Positions 32,441-46,263 are shown, counted from the first letter of the stretch. The stretch is 64,000 bases of DNA from Pardosa pseudoannulata (GCA_032207245.1 CM063503.1:59763076-59827075), one strand, 5' to 3'. Program-made: numbers and translations. Notes: a model not told the origin generated them from the letters alone.

Positions 32441-33660
32441 ACAACAGAACACCTAATTAGCTTGTTTGGCAAAATTAGAACATAGGTAAAAATCAAATTC
32501 ACTTGATATTCTACCTCAAATAATATACGTGGTTAACATTTCATAATAATTTCACTTAAATAAAAGGAAAATTTATTACCATTCCGTTATATTTGATAAG
32601 TTAGATCCAGGCGTCTGACGTTAAACGCATTAATGCTATTTCATTAAAAAAAGAAAGGTGGGGGTGTTATTTGTCAATTGAAAAGGTATCAAATTGTAAA
32701 CTTTAGTTATATTTTTACAGTATTATGGATCTTCAATCAGTGTCCGAGAGTCATTAGTGTTCCATCACGTTTTCCTTTCATGATGAACAAACTCATTTCA
32801 TTTTTTGTTAAAATTAGAGTGATATTTCTAGATATTCTAAGAACTAATTTTCTCTATATTGTCGTGTCAGTAAGAATATAGACTATCAATTGCCAGGAGG
32901 TGTTACACTGATTATTTTGTTTGTTGGTTTAACTCAAGTTCGTTTGTTTTTGCTTCTTTTAAGAGAGTAAATTTCATAAGAGTAAATGCTGCTTGTAGAT
33001 TCAGTAGCTTTTATCAAGGAACAAAACTATACACAATGTACCTCTGAACTGCTTTCAGTTTGCTTCCATTCCTTAAGAAACAAAAGAATAAATAAAATCT
33101 ACATTCTAAAAATATTTTTGCATCAGATAAACATTGAAACCCATTTATGATTGAAAAAAAATTAAGAAGAATTTTTAGAATTTTGAATTATTCTTTTTAA
33201 CAGAGCTTTAGTCTGAAACACTTTCAAATATTAAGCGCATGTTACTTCACACAACCATAGAAACAACAACATGTTAAAATATGTAACACGGGATAAAACA
33301 GACTTGGAAAGAAATCTAAGATATTCTGAAGACATTTATCAGAACAAATCTGTTAATGGTATGCTTCAGTGAAGGAAAGTTAAGTTCTCGTTAAGAGTCA
33401 TTCACTATAGTGCAGGATGTTTACAGTCTTCTGTTTCTCAATATGAGAGAGTCAAGGGATTCTTAAAGCCTTTTGACCCTTCCAGTGTAAAAACAGGTTT
33501 TGAAATCCGACCCAACTTTATAAATTTAAAATTTAATCTAATTGAAACGTTACTTCCACCTAATATGAACGCAGGATTGAGTTTATTTACCCTCCCAGTA
33601 ACTTTATTGTTCGTTGTGATAAGGAAATTTTATAGTTACAGTTGGCAAGGAAAGGACCTT
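32441..33660. other. spacer, nothing recognised
   Basis: AT-rich DNA without convincing frames or repeats. Confidence 0.4.
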
Positions 33661-33689
33661 CTTATAGGAGTACCAATGCATAATTTTTG

Positions 33690-34300
33690 AGAAAAATATG
33701 CTGAAAGTTCGGTTTGTCATTGGATTCAAATTCTAGATGGTCCCCGTGCTTTAATGGCGGAATAAGTTTCAGCATGGATGTATGCACCCTGGAATGACGT
33801 AGAAACTCTGAACTTAAAATATGGTTCCTTTGCAGAGTCAGCTGAAATTCGTTAAGTAGAAGTAGAGTATAGTACACTGAAACCGCAGCATTTAAATACC
33901 CCCGCATTAATGAAAGAAATAATAGCACAGTTGACAAAGCGTCGCTCCAGTGCCTTGAATCAGCTGCCATAAGCTTGTCGTAGGGTACAAGGAAATATCT
34001 CGAATCGTGCCGCTTGATTGGGAATGGTGGACCTGCAGACCAAATCATCATCAGTTTTAATGTCTGTGATAAGGAACAGAACAGATTTGATATTAGTTTC
34101 AAGTTTGGTGGTGAGAATCTGAAGCACAGAAAATCTGAGTATCCTGGTATAAAAGAAATGACAGTTTCTACTTTCTGATTTGGTATATAAATTGCCTCTT
34201 GCCCCTCGTAAATTTGTTGGAGAAGGACAATACAGGTTACAGGTAGACGGCATAATATGCCCTATAACTATAAGAAGAACCTGGTGGAACCTGTCACAAA
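33690..34300 (-). pseudogene. possible Ty3/gypsy integrase fragment
   Basis: Two overlapping minus-strand frames can be joined by a frameshift near 33965. One contains DLVCRSTIPNQAARFEIF and the other SRHWSDALSTVLLFLS, reminiscent of the gypsy integrase DIVGPLP....RY.L...DRF.RWPEA block. No third catalytic residue can be placed, so the assignment is tentative. Confidence 0.3.
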
Positions 34301-34322
34301 GGAACGAAAAGTTTTCACACAT

Positions 34323-35360
34323 TTCATGATTTCAATGGAGTTAAAATAGGTCTTACATTTTTCTCTAAACTTTTTTATATAATTAAAGAGTTATGATCTA
34401 TTAAAACAGATACAATTTCTACACTAACAAAGAAGGTATAGGTCCCCTTTAAGTGATAGATACGCGTTTGTAGACTGGACAAACACTGAACAAAAATATC
34501 ACGAACGCACTTTACAACTTTAGAATCTACAGTAGATTCTACAGCTTTTGAATAGTTTTTTGTTGACCCCAGCTGTAGAAAATTGAGACTTCAAGTGCGT
34601 AAGCCATAATACTGAATCAACGAACCAAAAAGTAGGTCATAAAAATAATTCTTTATACATCTTAATAATTCTTTATATCGTAAAAAATAATTCTTCATAC
34701 TGTGTAAGCTATCCACTAGTTGCTTCAGGAACTATAGTATCACAATCTTCAGACATTCCGATTTAAAAACAGTAAGAACAAAGTATTAAATTTAAATACG
34801 CCAATACAAAAAAATAGAATTAAAATAGATAAATTTACCACATGAAAAATTTTTAAATGTGTTGAATGTAGATCAATACATCATTAAAATAAATGGTAAG
34901 AAAAATGCAAAACTTTGCGAAGCTGAAAAATGACTCATTAAAGAAACATATTCAGCAAATCAGCATAATAGATTTCACTGATCAAAAACTGCGAAACTAA
35001 TTTTCACTCACCAGTAAACAAGAAAAGAAATTCTGTATTATCATTACTTTTGACCATCAAAACAGAATAAACTGAAACTATTAGTTGCTTTAGATTATTT
35101 CTTTCGATGTCAAGTTTACCAGAATCCAGAGTCATATTATTAACACTAAAAATTTATCGGAACAACACAACTACAAACCTAAAAATACCTAATTTTAAAT
35201 TAAAATAACCAAAATTACAAGATTGACTAACGGACTGAGTCAGTTTCGTGTACTAAAAAGCAACACTCAGTGTCAGTTAGAAAACTGAAATCGGTACAAG
35301 CAGAGGAGGAAGGTTGTCACAGCTATGCCCCGCAAAGATATATGTTGTCTCCCCGGAAGA
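34323..35360. other. spacer, nothing recognised
   Basis: AT-rich, with small local repeats of AATAATTCTT near 34640-34700. No gene. Confidence 0.4.
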
Positions 35361-35676
35361 GGGATTGGTTTCTAGCGTTATGATTCATTTTTTCTGCACG
35401 AGAACTGATTAGATCGAGACTGAGTACTGGTCTCACCAAAGTAGTTTAACGGCTAACCGCGATTATTTTCTGTTTAAACGGAGAATTGAGTTCCAGCATT
35501 GTATGGCGAAATGGGTTAATCGTGGTTAGCCATTAAATTACTTTGGTGAGACCGGACCTTACTGTTTAAAGTCTATTCTGAGAGGCTACGAGCATCAATG
35601 GCAACTGCAGGATTTGATCCTTTTCATCCTGTTATCGAAAGGCACCGCCCTACCGATAGGCCATCACTCAGCTACC
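35361..35676 (-). mobile_element. tRNA-derived SINE, family A copy 11, interrupted by a MITE
   Basis: The SINE 3' part (35361-35427) and its 5' part with tRNA head (35556-35676) are separated by MITE M1 copy 3, which sits between the GAGACTG and ACCTTACTG segments of the SINE body. Confidence 0.85.
35428..35555. mobile_element. MITE M1, copy 3 (inside SINE, inverted)
   Basis: Ends CTGGTCTCACCAAAGTAG and CTACTTTGGTGAGACCGG-like inverted repeats. The central segment is in the opposite orientation to copies 1 and 2. Confidence 0.85.
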
Positions 35677-36329
35677 TGAATGGAAACACAGGCCCACATC
35701 TAATAAAGAGAAAAACTTAGTGACTCAGTGATCACCAAAGATTCAATAGTGAATCTTAATGCTTTATCTTGATGGAAACTGAAATTTTATTTCGGCAGGT
35801 GCGATTTAAGAATTTTATCTCTGTAGTAGATTTACAGATGTTTTGATGGCCAATTTAGGTTACAAAATAGCTGCCAAGCTTTAATTAAATATGGTGAAGT
35901 TGTATTTACCTTAAGGCGACTACATTTTTATAAAGTACCTTGGGAACAAATGGGAGCTTCGTCCCCAAATCCATGGAAAACTTGGGAACCCAAGGAAATA
36001 TTTTGTTTGACTTATACAGGGAAATAAGGCACTATCATGTATGGGTATATATTAGAACTTTACTGACTTTAATATACTTTAAAATAAACTTGAATAGCTT
36101 TTGATTTCAATATTGTAAAACTATGAATAATTATTGAAACTCTCGGTATATTTAATTATCTTTAATTATAAAAGGTAAACCTCATTATCATATTTCCTAT
36201 AATTAAATGCTCCTATTTGAACTTATTATAATTAAAATAAAATTTTCAAATTTATTATTCTTTTTATCAATAATGTAAGAATAAAAGCTACTTAAATATA
36301 AAGTTTAATACCAATAAAAATTGTTTTCA

Positions 36330-36332
<3 letters not shown>
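35677..36332. other. spacer, nothing recognised
   Basis: AT-rich DNA before two long TA tracts; no gene. Confidence 0.4.

Positions 36333-36398
<66 letters not shown>
36333..36398. repeat. (TA)n microsatellite
   Basis: Uninterrupted run of about 66 bp. Confidence 0.95.
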
Positions 36399-36401
<3 letters not shown>

Positions 36402-36582
36402 TTATTTATTACCAGTAATATAGACTAAACAACATCGGTATAATTTCTAGAACTCCAGTTTCTCTCGGGTATCTTGTCGTCTAGAAATCATTGCATATAT
36501 TTTTGAATGATGAAAGAGAACAAATCTTTAAATTTAGGAACTTTTCAAGTCAGCATGTAGTCAAAGTATTTTGAGGTTCAAA

Positions 36583-36585
<3 letters not shown>

Positions 36586-36671
<86 letters not shown>
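36586..36671. repeat. (TA)n microsatellite
   Basis: Run of about 86 bp with a single G interruption. Confidence 0.95.
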
Positions 36672-36674
<3 letters not shown>

Positions 36675-36744
36675 TTGGTGACAAGATTTTGAAAAAGCAT
36701 TGTCAATGTCTTAATTTATCTCAAGTTACATTGGAAACAAATAT

Positions 36745-36920
36745 TGGTTTTGTTTGGAGTGCTGTGGTCTACATTTTTGCTACACGAGTGTTAATGAGAA
36801 AGGGACCTACTGCTTAAAGTCGATTCCGAACACCTACAAACAACCATGTTAGACGTGGGGCTAGAACCCTGGAACTCCAGTACCAAAGAGTTGCGCTGTA
36901 CCCATTAGCTATCGTTGGCA
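36745..36920 (-). mobile_element. tRNA-derived SINE, family A copy 12
   Basis: Full length, subfamily with a changed box B complement (GGGCTAGAACCCTGGAAC). Confidence 0.82.
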
Positions 36921-37029
36921 CAATTTTTATAGTAAGTTTTGTTTGCACGCTGAAAGGTTTATAATTTTTCATTTCTCCAATTTACTGAAAGTCTGCCAAC
37001 ATAATTTATATGATAATACCAAAATTAAA
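36809..37029. repeat. 221-bp segmental tandem duplication, unit 1
   Basis: Runs from within SINE copy 12 through about 110 bp of unique flank; matches 37070-37289. Confidence 0.85.
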
Positions 37030-37069
37030 TTATTTGTAGTGGTAAAATACAAATAATTTAATTACCACT

Positions 37070-37289
37070 ACTGCTTAAAGTCGATTCCGAATGTCTACAA
37101 GCAGTCATTTTAGACGTGAGCTAGAACCCTGGAACTCCAATACCGAATAGCTGAACTGTACCCATCAGCTATCGTTGGTACAATCTTTGGAGTAAGTTTT
37201 GTTTGCACGCCGAAAGGTTTATAATTTTTTCATTCCTCTAATTTACTAAAGATCTGCCAACATAATTTATATGATAATACCAAAATTAA
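37070..37289. repeat. 221-bp segmental tandem duplication, unit 2 (with SINE copy 13)
   Basis: Second unit, same orientation. Its first 111 bp are the head half of a family A SINE with the same subfamily changes, so the SINE was copied by duplication, not transposition. Confidence 0.85.
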
Positions 37290-40200
37290 CTATATACTTC
37301 CCATTAATATGCATTTGTTTAGTTGCACTATATCTTTCAATTAGGTATCGTCTTCAATTCTCATTTCTTCTACAAGTTGCAATCAGTTACTGTGGTACAG
37401 ACAAAAATGAAAGGTTTATTGTATAAATTATTTTCCATAATTTCTAATTAGGTAATTTTCTATATGTACTTCTTCCTTAATAAATCATAAAATGTGAGAA
37501 TCCAGAAAACTTACAACCTAAACTTTAAATATCTAAAACTACAAAATCACGAAAGTGTTTAGTATGAAAGCTCTATATATGAAAAGGAAGAGCTTCAATG
37601 TTGAGTAATTATTTTAAACCACTCATTTTTTTTTAATTGATAAAGTATCATTTACAGATATTGAAGGTAAAACATAGTATTATATTTACGTTAAACCATA
37701 AGTTCTCGAGACATTATTATGTTACATTTACAAACCAGATTTCATTTTAATTTTTAAAAATTAGTCCCATTACTGTGTTCAGGCTTTGATGTTCTTAAAA
37801 TGTTATAAGGTAGGGGTCTTCATATTAGATTCGTGTTTTGCCATAGATGTTGCTTATATTTAGTTTTATGTTCGGATAACAAACTTCACATGTTCTAAAC
37901 TCGTAATTCAGATATAACATTTTATTAAGAATAATTTATATGCTATTTTTTTAATTAAAAAAAAGATCTTTAACCCCTAGTTTAAAATTTGAAAAATTCT
38001 TAGTATCACTCCATAATCTATTTATTTCTTACATGGGTAAAATAATACTTTTTTTCCAATCTTATCTGAGTTAACACATTCCTTTTCAGTATATAATGGA
38101 GTTATTAGAGAGTGACTTTCAAATGAAATGCTATTTGGTTAATTACCTTATTGTATTACGAACCAAGAACGACTACGCTATTAATAAAATCGGTATTTTA
38201 GCTATTACTGGATTCGATTTAAAAGTGTTCGAATAACAGTTCAATTGTGTAATCGAATTTAGTACCGATATTAGCTTTTCAATATCAGTCCAAAGTTTAC
38301 AGTTGTCGATAATGTAGAAGACAGAAAGCACTAACTTAAAGAAAAAATTCATTTTTGTAAAAGTGACTGATTAGTTATAAAATTTACTTTTCATTTAATG
38401 CATTTGGGTTTGTTAATTTATTCCATCCTATCTAGATGAATATATATATATGAAATTTTTGAAGTAAGAAAAGATATTAATTTAATTTAATGCTTATACT
38501 TGTGACTCAATACATTTAGGTTGAAATCATTTGCCATATTTTTAGAAATTTAATACAAACAAGATTACATTTTTTTAAGAATTTAATTTCTCCTTGTGGC
38601 CTGTGCGTGTCACTAAATATGTGAATCTTTGAACTCGTTGCAACAATTATTTTTAAATAAGCGATTTTTGTAAATTTAAAGAGTCATTTCATTCATTTTG
38701 TTGATCACATATGAGCATAAGTAATAACTTATTTGAACAGTTCACTTTAAATTTTTTGTGATTCATGACTAAACAATAATTAAAGTTTGCTACCAGAGAT
38801 AATGCCGGAGGCAGGATTACGAAGGTTTCATTATATATTTATGAAAATTGTCACTTGATTCAGAATAAAAGAGAGGTTGAGCCATAACCTTTCCTTCCTT
38901 TCTAGGATTTATCTTGTTAAGAAAGTCTTATTTAATTCCATATGCTTCAGTAATTTATTCTTATAAGTGTGTTATTTCATGTTCAATTGTAAATTGGATG
39001 TGTTTACTAGAAGGCTTTTATCTATACATTGAGTCTAGCCAAAATCATTGTTTTTTAATTTATTTTGATTAAAGTACTAAGCACTCCAAAACTTTTTATA
39101 ATATTAAATAACTGTCTATTATCTGTAATATCTTCGAAATCATTGAAAGTAATAAACATTCTTTGGAAGTTATATGATAATGATGTCATAAGTTTTTATT
39201 GTTTCCAATTTGTTTTCTAATGAAATACTAAAGTACTAATTTAAGGAAATGTACATGTTCTTTATTTTAGTGATGTTTAAATTAAAAAGCCACTAAGTAT
39301 TCTCAAAAAATCAAATACATGTTTCTGTAAACTTGTAAATAACTTTTTAAATATATACTGAGAAAAGTTAACTTTCAATTTTTGTAATATGTTAAATAAT
39401 TTTTTTATTTATTTCAGTTTTTTTAAAGTTTATGCTTTATAAACTATTATAATATTTTCAAAATGTCATAACATTTTATATGTCCTTTTATAATTTGGTA
39501 TTAACTTATTAAAATTGTAGCTCCCCAAAACTATTTAAGTTGATCTTAAGAGCTTAACATTATTTTCTTATTCCTGTCCAATAAATATCATCAAAATTTG
39601 TAGTTCTATCCAAGTGTATTCTTGTAATAAGTTTTATAGCTTTGTTGAGCCTGTCTGAAATTTGATTTCTCACAATTGTTTTCTAAAACAATATTTAGTA
39701 TATATATGTGTTTGATTCAGCTTGTGCTTTTGTTCATATTTAAAAGCATTTTTTTTCTCTACAAGAGTTTTTGATTTTAGACTTTTTTTTTTTTGTTTTG
39801 TTTATCTTTTTCTAGAAAAAAAGTTAGAATTGCTGATTTAGAAAAAAAAATTCTGATCTGTTTTACAAATTTTTATATTAAGAATATACTCAAAACACAC
39901 ACACATATTATATATAAATTTGTAAAATATGTAATTTCTCGTGATGTTTATGAAGTATATAGTAAATTTTTTCATTCTAGTATAATTTTTTTAATCAATG
40001 TAAAGTTCTTAACTATAATGCCTTCTGCAAGTTTTGTTTTAAAACTGTTATGTGTCATTTAGAAATATGTTTAATCTGCAGAAGTGATATCAGATTGATG
40101 TGATCCTGAATTTTGAGTATAAGTAATATTGAATATTGTTTATTGACATGAAAAGAGGTCACCATCATCTTTTTTATAAGTGGTCATATAAAACTATAAA

Positions 40201-41762
40201 AGATATTCTTTGTTTTCAGATTTTGTAAATTTAATCTATATATTATCGTACATAAATTCTTTATGTTTGCATGGAATCAATAAAGGGAATTTTATTTATT
40301 GATAGCATTTTATTGTCCTATATTTTACTGTAAAAATAGTTCTGTTAGCTTTTAAATAATTTTTAATCATTTTATTACAGAGTGCTTTAATTTCAAGATT
40401 CTATGGTATCACTCATTCATAAATTGAAGTCATTTTCGACTTTTCAAAGAAAACTATTAGGTAAGAGAATAATGTTATAAAGTTATCAATTCTGAATATT
40501 TTTTCTTTGATTGGCTAATATAAACATTTATACATCCAGTCGACTCTTGGCATTTTTCATTATTATAGGGTTGTTATGGTAAAAAATATAAGAACAAAGC
40601 AAAATACTGCTATGTCCATTCTGATAAATCCTGAAATTAATCATTAAAAAATATCAATGAATAATTTGTAGGAAAATCAATCTTTTTACAGTTAGCTTAT
40701 GATTGAGGTAATAAATTACTCATAATTGCTATTTTTTTTAATTATCTGTACATTTGAATTACTAATTTTATGAAAAGCATTAAATAAATCTTTCTCTACA
40801 TTTTTATAACTTTCAGTTAAAGGATAAATAAGTGTTATTGTAATACTATTATACTCTGTTACTACTGAAATTGAAGAGTTCTTTTCCTCTCATGTTTACA
40901 TGATATTATTTCTGTAACGATATCTTCATTACATTTTTGTAACACATAGTTTTGGTAGAAGTAGTAGTTTTGAATCTACATACTCATAGTCGTAAATGTC
41001 AACTCTTTTTTTTCCTTGTTTGACTTAATTGATTTGAATGCTTGACTATGTGGTAAAATTTCTCAATAGGATGCTAACCTTTGAAATGCTGTCTCTTTTG
41101 GTATCACTATTTTTGCTACCCTTTGTGGTGTCACCTGATATGTATCTGCTGATTTGCATCATAGCACAGGATGAACTTGTTTGAATGGCTTCCGTATCTG
41201 ACATGAAAGATTTTCTTTTACACTATTCATTTATTTTATTATGAAAAAATTACTACATAAGAAGGATCTCTGAAACATCAAGATAGAGTAAACTTCATAA
41301 TATGAAGAAAAGTTTCTATTAAATTACATCTATCTAAGTTTGGAACTTTTCAAAAACGTCAAGATAAATAAAGTCAAGACAACAAGTGTCAAATGTATAT
41401 TTCCATCTCCAAGAATTTTCAAAACTCTTCCTAAAGTTTAATGCATAGAGAAGAGGAAGGAAGAGGTCAGCTTATATACAGATAATCTCACAAAATAAAT
41501 AAATAAATAGATAAAACTTTTCCATTAGTAAAATGCAAGCATACATTGTCAAATGTAGCAGTTTTTGTTTCTTTAATTTATATTAAGTCAGTTTTAAAAA
41601 AAATTGTTTATTTTGTGAAAATAAGTTGTTCCATTTTTCAACATTGATTTACTCATATTAGGAAATATACAGTGTATATATGGGATTCTCAAATATTGAG
41701 TTATTTTATCATAAAGAATAGTAACTTATCATGAAATTAATATTTTAGCATAGAATGTTCAT

Positions 41763-41900
41763 TGTGGATAACTCAGAAATGACCAAAAGGGTAGGTTACT
41801 ACCTTTTGCTACTGAGGTCCATAGGTTATAATTCTGCTGCTGGTATGATGGTCATAGCTGCTTATATTCAGCTTCAAGCAATTTGTTCTTGTCTAAAAAA
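41763..41900 (+). mobile_element. possible SINE family B head, diverged
   Basis: Starts GTGGATAACTCAG, like 7846 (GTGGATCACTCAG), and continues with a tRNA-like GGTCCATAGGTTATAATTC. Only the head is comparable. Confidence 0.35.
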
Positions 41901-43014
41901 TTAACTGTACTTCTCCTAATTAAAACTAATCATTGGGAATAAAAACTTAACTTTATAGTTTTCACAAGTTTATATATAATCATTTTTTGGAAGTGTGTTG
42001 TTTATTGTAATTATGTGTTAATTATTTACAAGATTTTTTTATACACATATACAAAAAGAGAAAAAGGGCTTAATAATAATTTTAATTATTCAGTGTCATC
42101 AGTCCCACAATTATTTAATCTATAAATAGCACTTGCTCAGCTCTCTTAAATTCTTTTAATATGGGATTTTACAGAGATAAATTGGATGATTATGATATAT
42201 TAAATACAGGTATTGAATACATATCATCCTTTGGAATACAAATTAATTATTAATTACATCTGAATCTATGTTGTACTGAGAATCAGCTCATTCTATTTAC
42301 TTATATTCCCTAAATTCAGACAAACAAAATGAATAAAATTAACTTATAATTAGCAATAGCAAATACAACTGAAAAACAAAAATAAGATGTTGGGCGACCC
42401 ATTATAATCTACTTCTTGGAAAAATACCTAGAATCTGGTAAGTAATAGTGCAATAGTTTTAATGATGTAGATGGTGTTGTAGCATCTGATGTTTAGGTTT
42501 TAGAATTCTTGTTTTACTTTCATATGTATATCTCAGTAAAGTTGTGTTTTCCGAAAAGAGTTCTAATTAGTTAATATAATCATCACATATCATTAGAATA
42601 TCAAAGGCCATATTGTGTCATTTCAAACATGGATTATGGATTCCCAGAAGGAATATAGTATGGAAAGACATTTGAATTACTGAAAATAAATTGAGTATAT
42701 TAATGCTATTTTATTATCTTTCATTAAAAATTTACAGTCCTGGAAGCACATGAGTAGAAGTACATTAGCATGTTTTTGTTTTTTCTAAAGTTTTAAACCA
42801 GCATTCAAATTCAAATTTCCTCTAGTTCTCACATTAGTAAGTTTTCCTAATGTACAACCTTCCTGTTATATGCTTTTGAGGGGAGGGTTTTCTTTCTGAA
42901 CATATGACTTGAATATTACTGAAAATATTTTGCTTTACATTTTTAGCCAGAAAAACATCATCTGTGGATTTTTCATAACAAGGATATCATATTTTAAAAT
43001 TCTTGAAATATTAT

Positions 43015-43017
<3 letters not shown>

Positions 43018-43074
<57 letters not shown>
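43018..43074. repeat. (TA)n microsatellite
   Basis: Uninterrupted run of about 57 bp, 280 bp upstream of the HINT3-like start. Confidence 0.95.
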
Positions 43075-43078
<4 letters not shown>

Positions 43079-43343
43079 GGATAGTTCAAATCATATAGAA
43101 GAAAAATGCCTTTTCAAGTGTTAAATAATGTAGTATGATTAATATGTTTTCATTTTCCTGCTTTTCTGTATTATAATTTATTGTTTTGATTCTTTTTTAG
43201 TGCAATATTTTTTATCATATAACTGCATTTACAAGCATCAAGAATTTAATTTGAATTATTCTCAGGTATAAATATATAATTTTTTTATTCATATTATTAA
43301 TTATACCAACTCACAAAATAATTCTTTATGTATCATTTTTCAG

Positions 43344-43430
43344 AAGTTTCAAATAATGGAAGAATCATTTGATGAAAAATGCATATTTTGCCGTATTGTA
43401 AAGGAGCGCTCATCAGAATTTTTTTATGAA
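43344..43430 (+). CDS. HINT3: HINT3-like gene, first coding exon
   Basis: The exon begins after a CATTTTTCAG acceptor at 43344; the ATG is at 43356 with A at -3. It codes 25 residues including CIFCRIVKE and ends at a GTAAGG donor in phase 0. The 12 bases before the ATG are open in frame, so an earlier start in an upstream exon is possible. Confidence 0.8.
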
Positions 43431-45804
43431 GTAAGGTTATTCATGATTTTTGAAAATGCTTCAATTTTTGCTCTAAGTCAATAACTATGTAAAATTTTCA
43501 TTTATAGCCAAAAAAAAAAAAAAAAAATAATTTATGGCATATTGTTTTATAGAGTACCCATAATTAGGATAGAACAGTGATCTAAACTGCTGAAAATGTT
43601 TGCATTATATTTTACAAAAACTTAATTATGTGTCCCTTTTTCTCATGATATTGTAGTGGTTAGCATGCTGTTCTAGAAACTCAAAGTCTTAAAAATAGCC
43701 TAAAACATCTTTATGTATACAGTATAAGAATCTTGTAGTTATAAAGCCTTCTCACTTGGAGAGGGAGCAAATAAAAGAAGGGTACAGAATTGGGAGAAAA
43801 TATCCCATGTAAGAGTGATCAAAATTGAGCAGATGCTTGGATGGGAGTAAAGTTGAGTTTCTATACATGCTCCTAGCTTAAGGTTACCATAACTGTCAGA
43901 GAATGGTTTGAGACACCTGCCCCTTAAAAGTTTTTCAACAAAATACTAAGCATTCATATTATTAAGCAGAGAGATTATTAACAGATTAAAAAAATATTGG
44001 GATCAATGTTAAATCATTTTGGAGCAGTCAGTTCAATTGGCAAAATTTGATGGTTTTTGTAGATGCATCTGTACGTAATAAATTAATGTAGTTTAGTTAG
44101 CAACCCTAAAACTGATATAGCATCTTTTAATTATTTTATCTTACCTTATTCTTCCCTTGCATATTATTATTTAATATGCATACATTTTAAATCAGTGAGG
44201 AGAAATAACTCTTGAACAGGGTTACTGGGACACAGATCTTAAAAACTTAAAACATAAACACCCCTATCCTATCTTGTATAATATGATTAACATTCCTGTA
44301 ATGTTGTTTGAATAAATGCGAAAAGGCAAGTTCCAGACATATTGGTATTACATCAAGTCATTTAGCTATTCAAACCACATTTATACCTGCATTTTATTCA
44401 AATACTGTTTAGATGATATATACCAAACCAGGTTGTTTAAAATCAAATTGCTGAATCCTAAAGATAAGTCTATGATGAAAATTGTGGAATTACAGATATT
44501 GTGGTTGGATTTTTATTTATTTATTTATCTGTATGCTTTCATCAGACAACTTGACCTAGATATAAGAAGTTAGAGGATTTTCACTAAAAGTATATTGTCC
44601 TTTATGTGTATATAATATATGTATACCTGCACAAATTTTGGTCAAAAAGTATGCTCATTACTTTATAATTTTTTTAATAATATACCACAAATAAGAACTT
44701 TATACAAGTGATATCCTAACTATTTTCCATATATTTTGTTCATTCAATATTTTCATCCTCTTTTTGGACACATCTGGTCCAGTGTTCTTTCAGACTTACA
44801 AAAGTACTTTGGTGAAATGCACCATTTTAGTTTTTAAACACCTCCCTCTAATCTCCTTAAACAAATTTTCACCATTTTGAAATATTTTACCATGTAGAAA
44901 ATTCTTACTAAACAAGTTGAAGTTTAAATTGTGAGTTCTGCATTATTGGTTCAATGCCCCAGAGTCTGTTGTTGGTGTTGGTCGTACATTGTTAAGATGA
45001 AATTTCATTTCAGTGTTTGGTTTCAGTGGTCTGGTGTTTTTATTTTAGATACTCTGTATAGTTTTTATAATGATTTGCATATTTTTGCTTTTTATTTAGT
45101 TTATTTTCAGGAATGTCTATGAATATGACCCTTTCTTGGCTCAAAAAGATAGCAATCATGAACTTTTTATTTATTTATTTATTTATTTATTTATTTTTTG
45201 AAAGAGAGCCTTGGTGTTTATGTATTATGAATGAATTGTTTTGATTGACATTTAAAAGTATCATAAGAAAATACCCAAATCTCATTGCATGTTATGATGC
45301 CTTTAAATATAGGTTGCCTCTGATAAAGATTGAATAAGTTCTAAACAAATTTCTTTCTAAACTTGCTTACTTTCTAGTGTTAAAAGCTGTGGCACTCCTT
45401 TTAAGCTTAATTTAATCTATCCAAGATTTAAAAGGAGTTAAAAAAAACTCTTTCTTAAAAGATTAACAGTCTTTCCATATATTGGTATATAACTATAGCT
45501 TTAGTTTCAGATTTATTATTTTGAAATATATATTATTTAGCATGATTTCACAAAGTTCACAGTTTATACATTGTTTACTGATTTTGTACATTTTATTTCA
45601 GGATGATGATTTTATAGCTTTTAAAGATATCAAACCTGCTACATCACATCATTATTTAATAATTCCAAAGAAGCATATTAAAAATCCTTCAACTCTTAAT
45701 TCATCTGACGTTGATTTGGGTAATATTTTAAGTATTATTTCTTGATTTAGGTAATACTTTTAAGTATTAATTCCTCTTTAAAGAAAGTTTTTTTTTTTTT
45801 TGTT

Positions 45805-45835
<31 letters not shown>

Positions 45836-46200
45836 CTCAAAATTATGGGATTACTAGTTCTCAAATGTTTCCTGATTCCAGAACATACACACTTCTACTT
45901 ATATAAATCTTTACTTCGTGAAAGCATGAAAAAATTAATAATATACTTTTAATATCCATTTTGGGATGATAGCACAAAATGACAAGCAATTTTAATATTG
46001 AGTCTTTTTATTTATTTTTTAACTATAAAAGGTTTATACAAAATTGTGTAAGTCGTAAAAACCATGGGGGGGGAGATGAAGTTGTTCATGAATATTTTTA
46101 TTTCATGCACTGAAGTATAGAAATAATAATCGTGTAGACCAGTGATTGTAAAATCCTTTAAGAGATATGAGATGAGTAGATAAAAACTTTAGTATTGGTA

Positions 46201-46263
<63 letters not shown>

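Larger units (their letters stand above)
37290..43343. other. 6-kb AT-rich region upstream of HINT3-like gene, no coding exon seen
   Basis: Very few CpGs, T-rich stretches (39340-39850), a (CA)n bit near 39893, a possible SINE family B head near 41763-41900 and a TA tract at 43018-43074. Upstream 5' UTR exons of the HINT3-like gene may lie here but cannot be placed. Confidence 0.45.

Noticed and set aside
14540..37180. True tRNA genes at the tRNA-like heads
   Set aside because: The heads are degenerate, fused to a constant SINE body with a CCAAAC tail, and repeated many times; no intact cloverleaf was found.
45482..45600. Extension of HINT3 exon 2 upstream in the 45482-45745 open frame
   Set aside because: The upstream part is hydrophobic intron read-through; a clear TTTTATTTCAG acceptor at 45601 marks the exon start.
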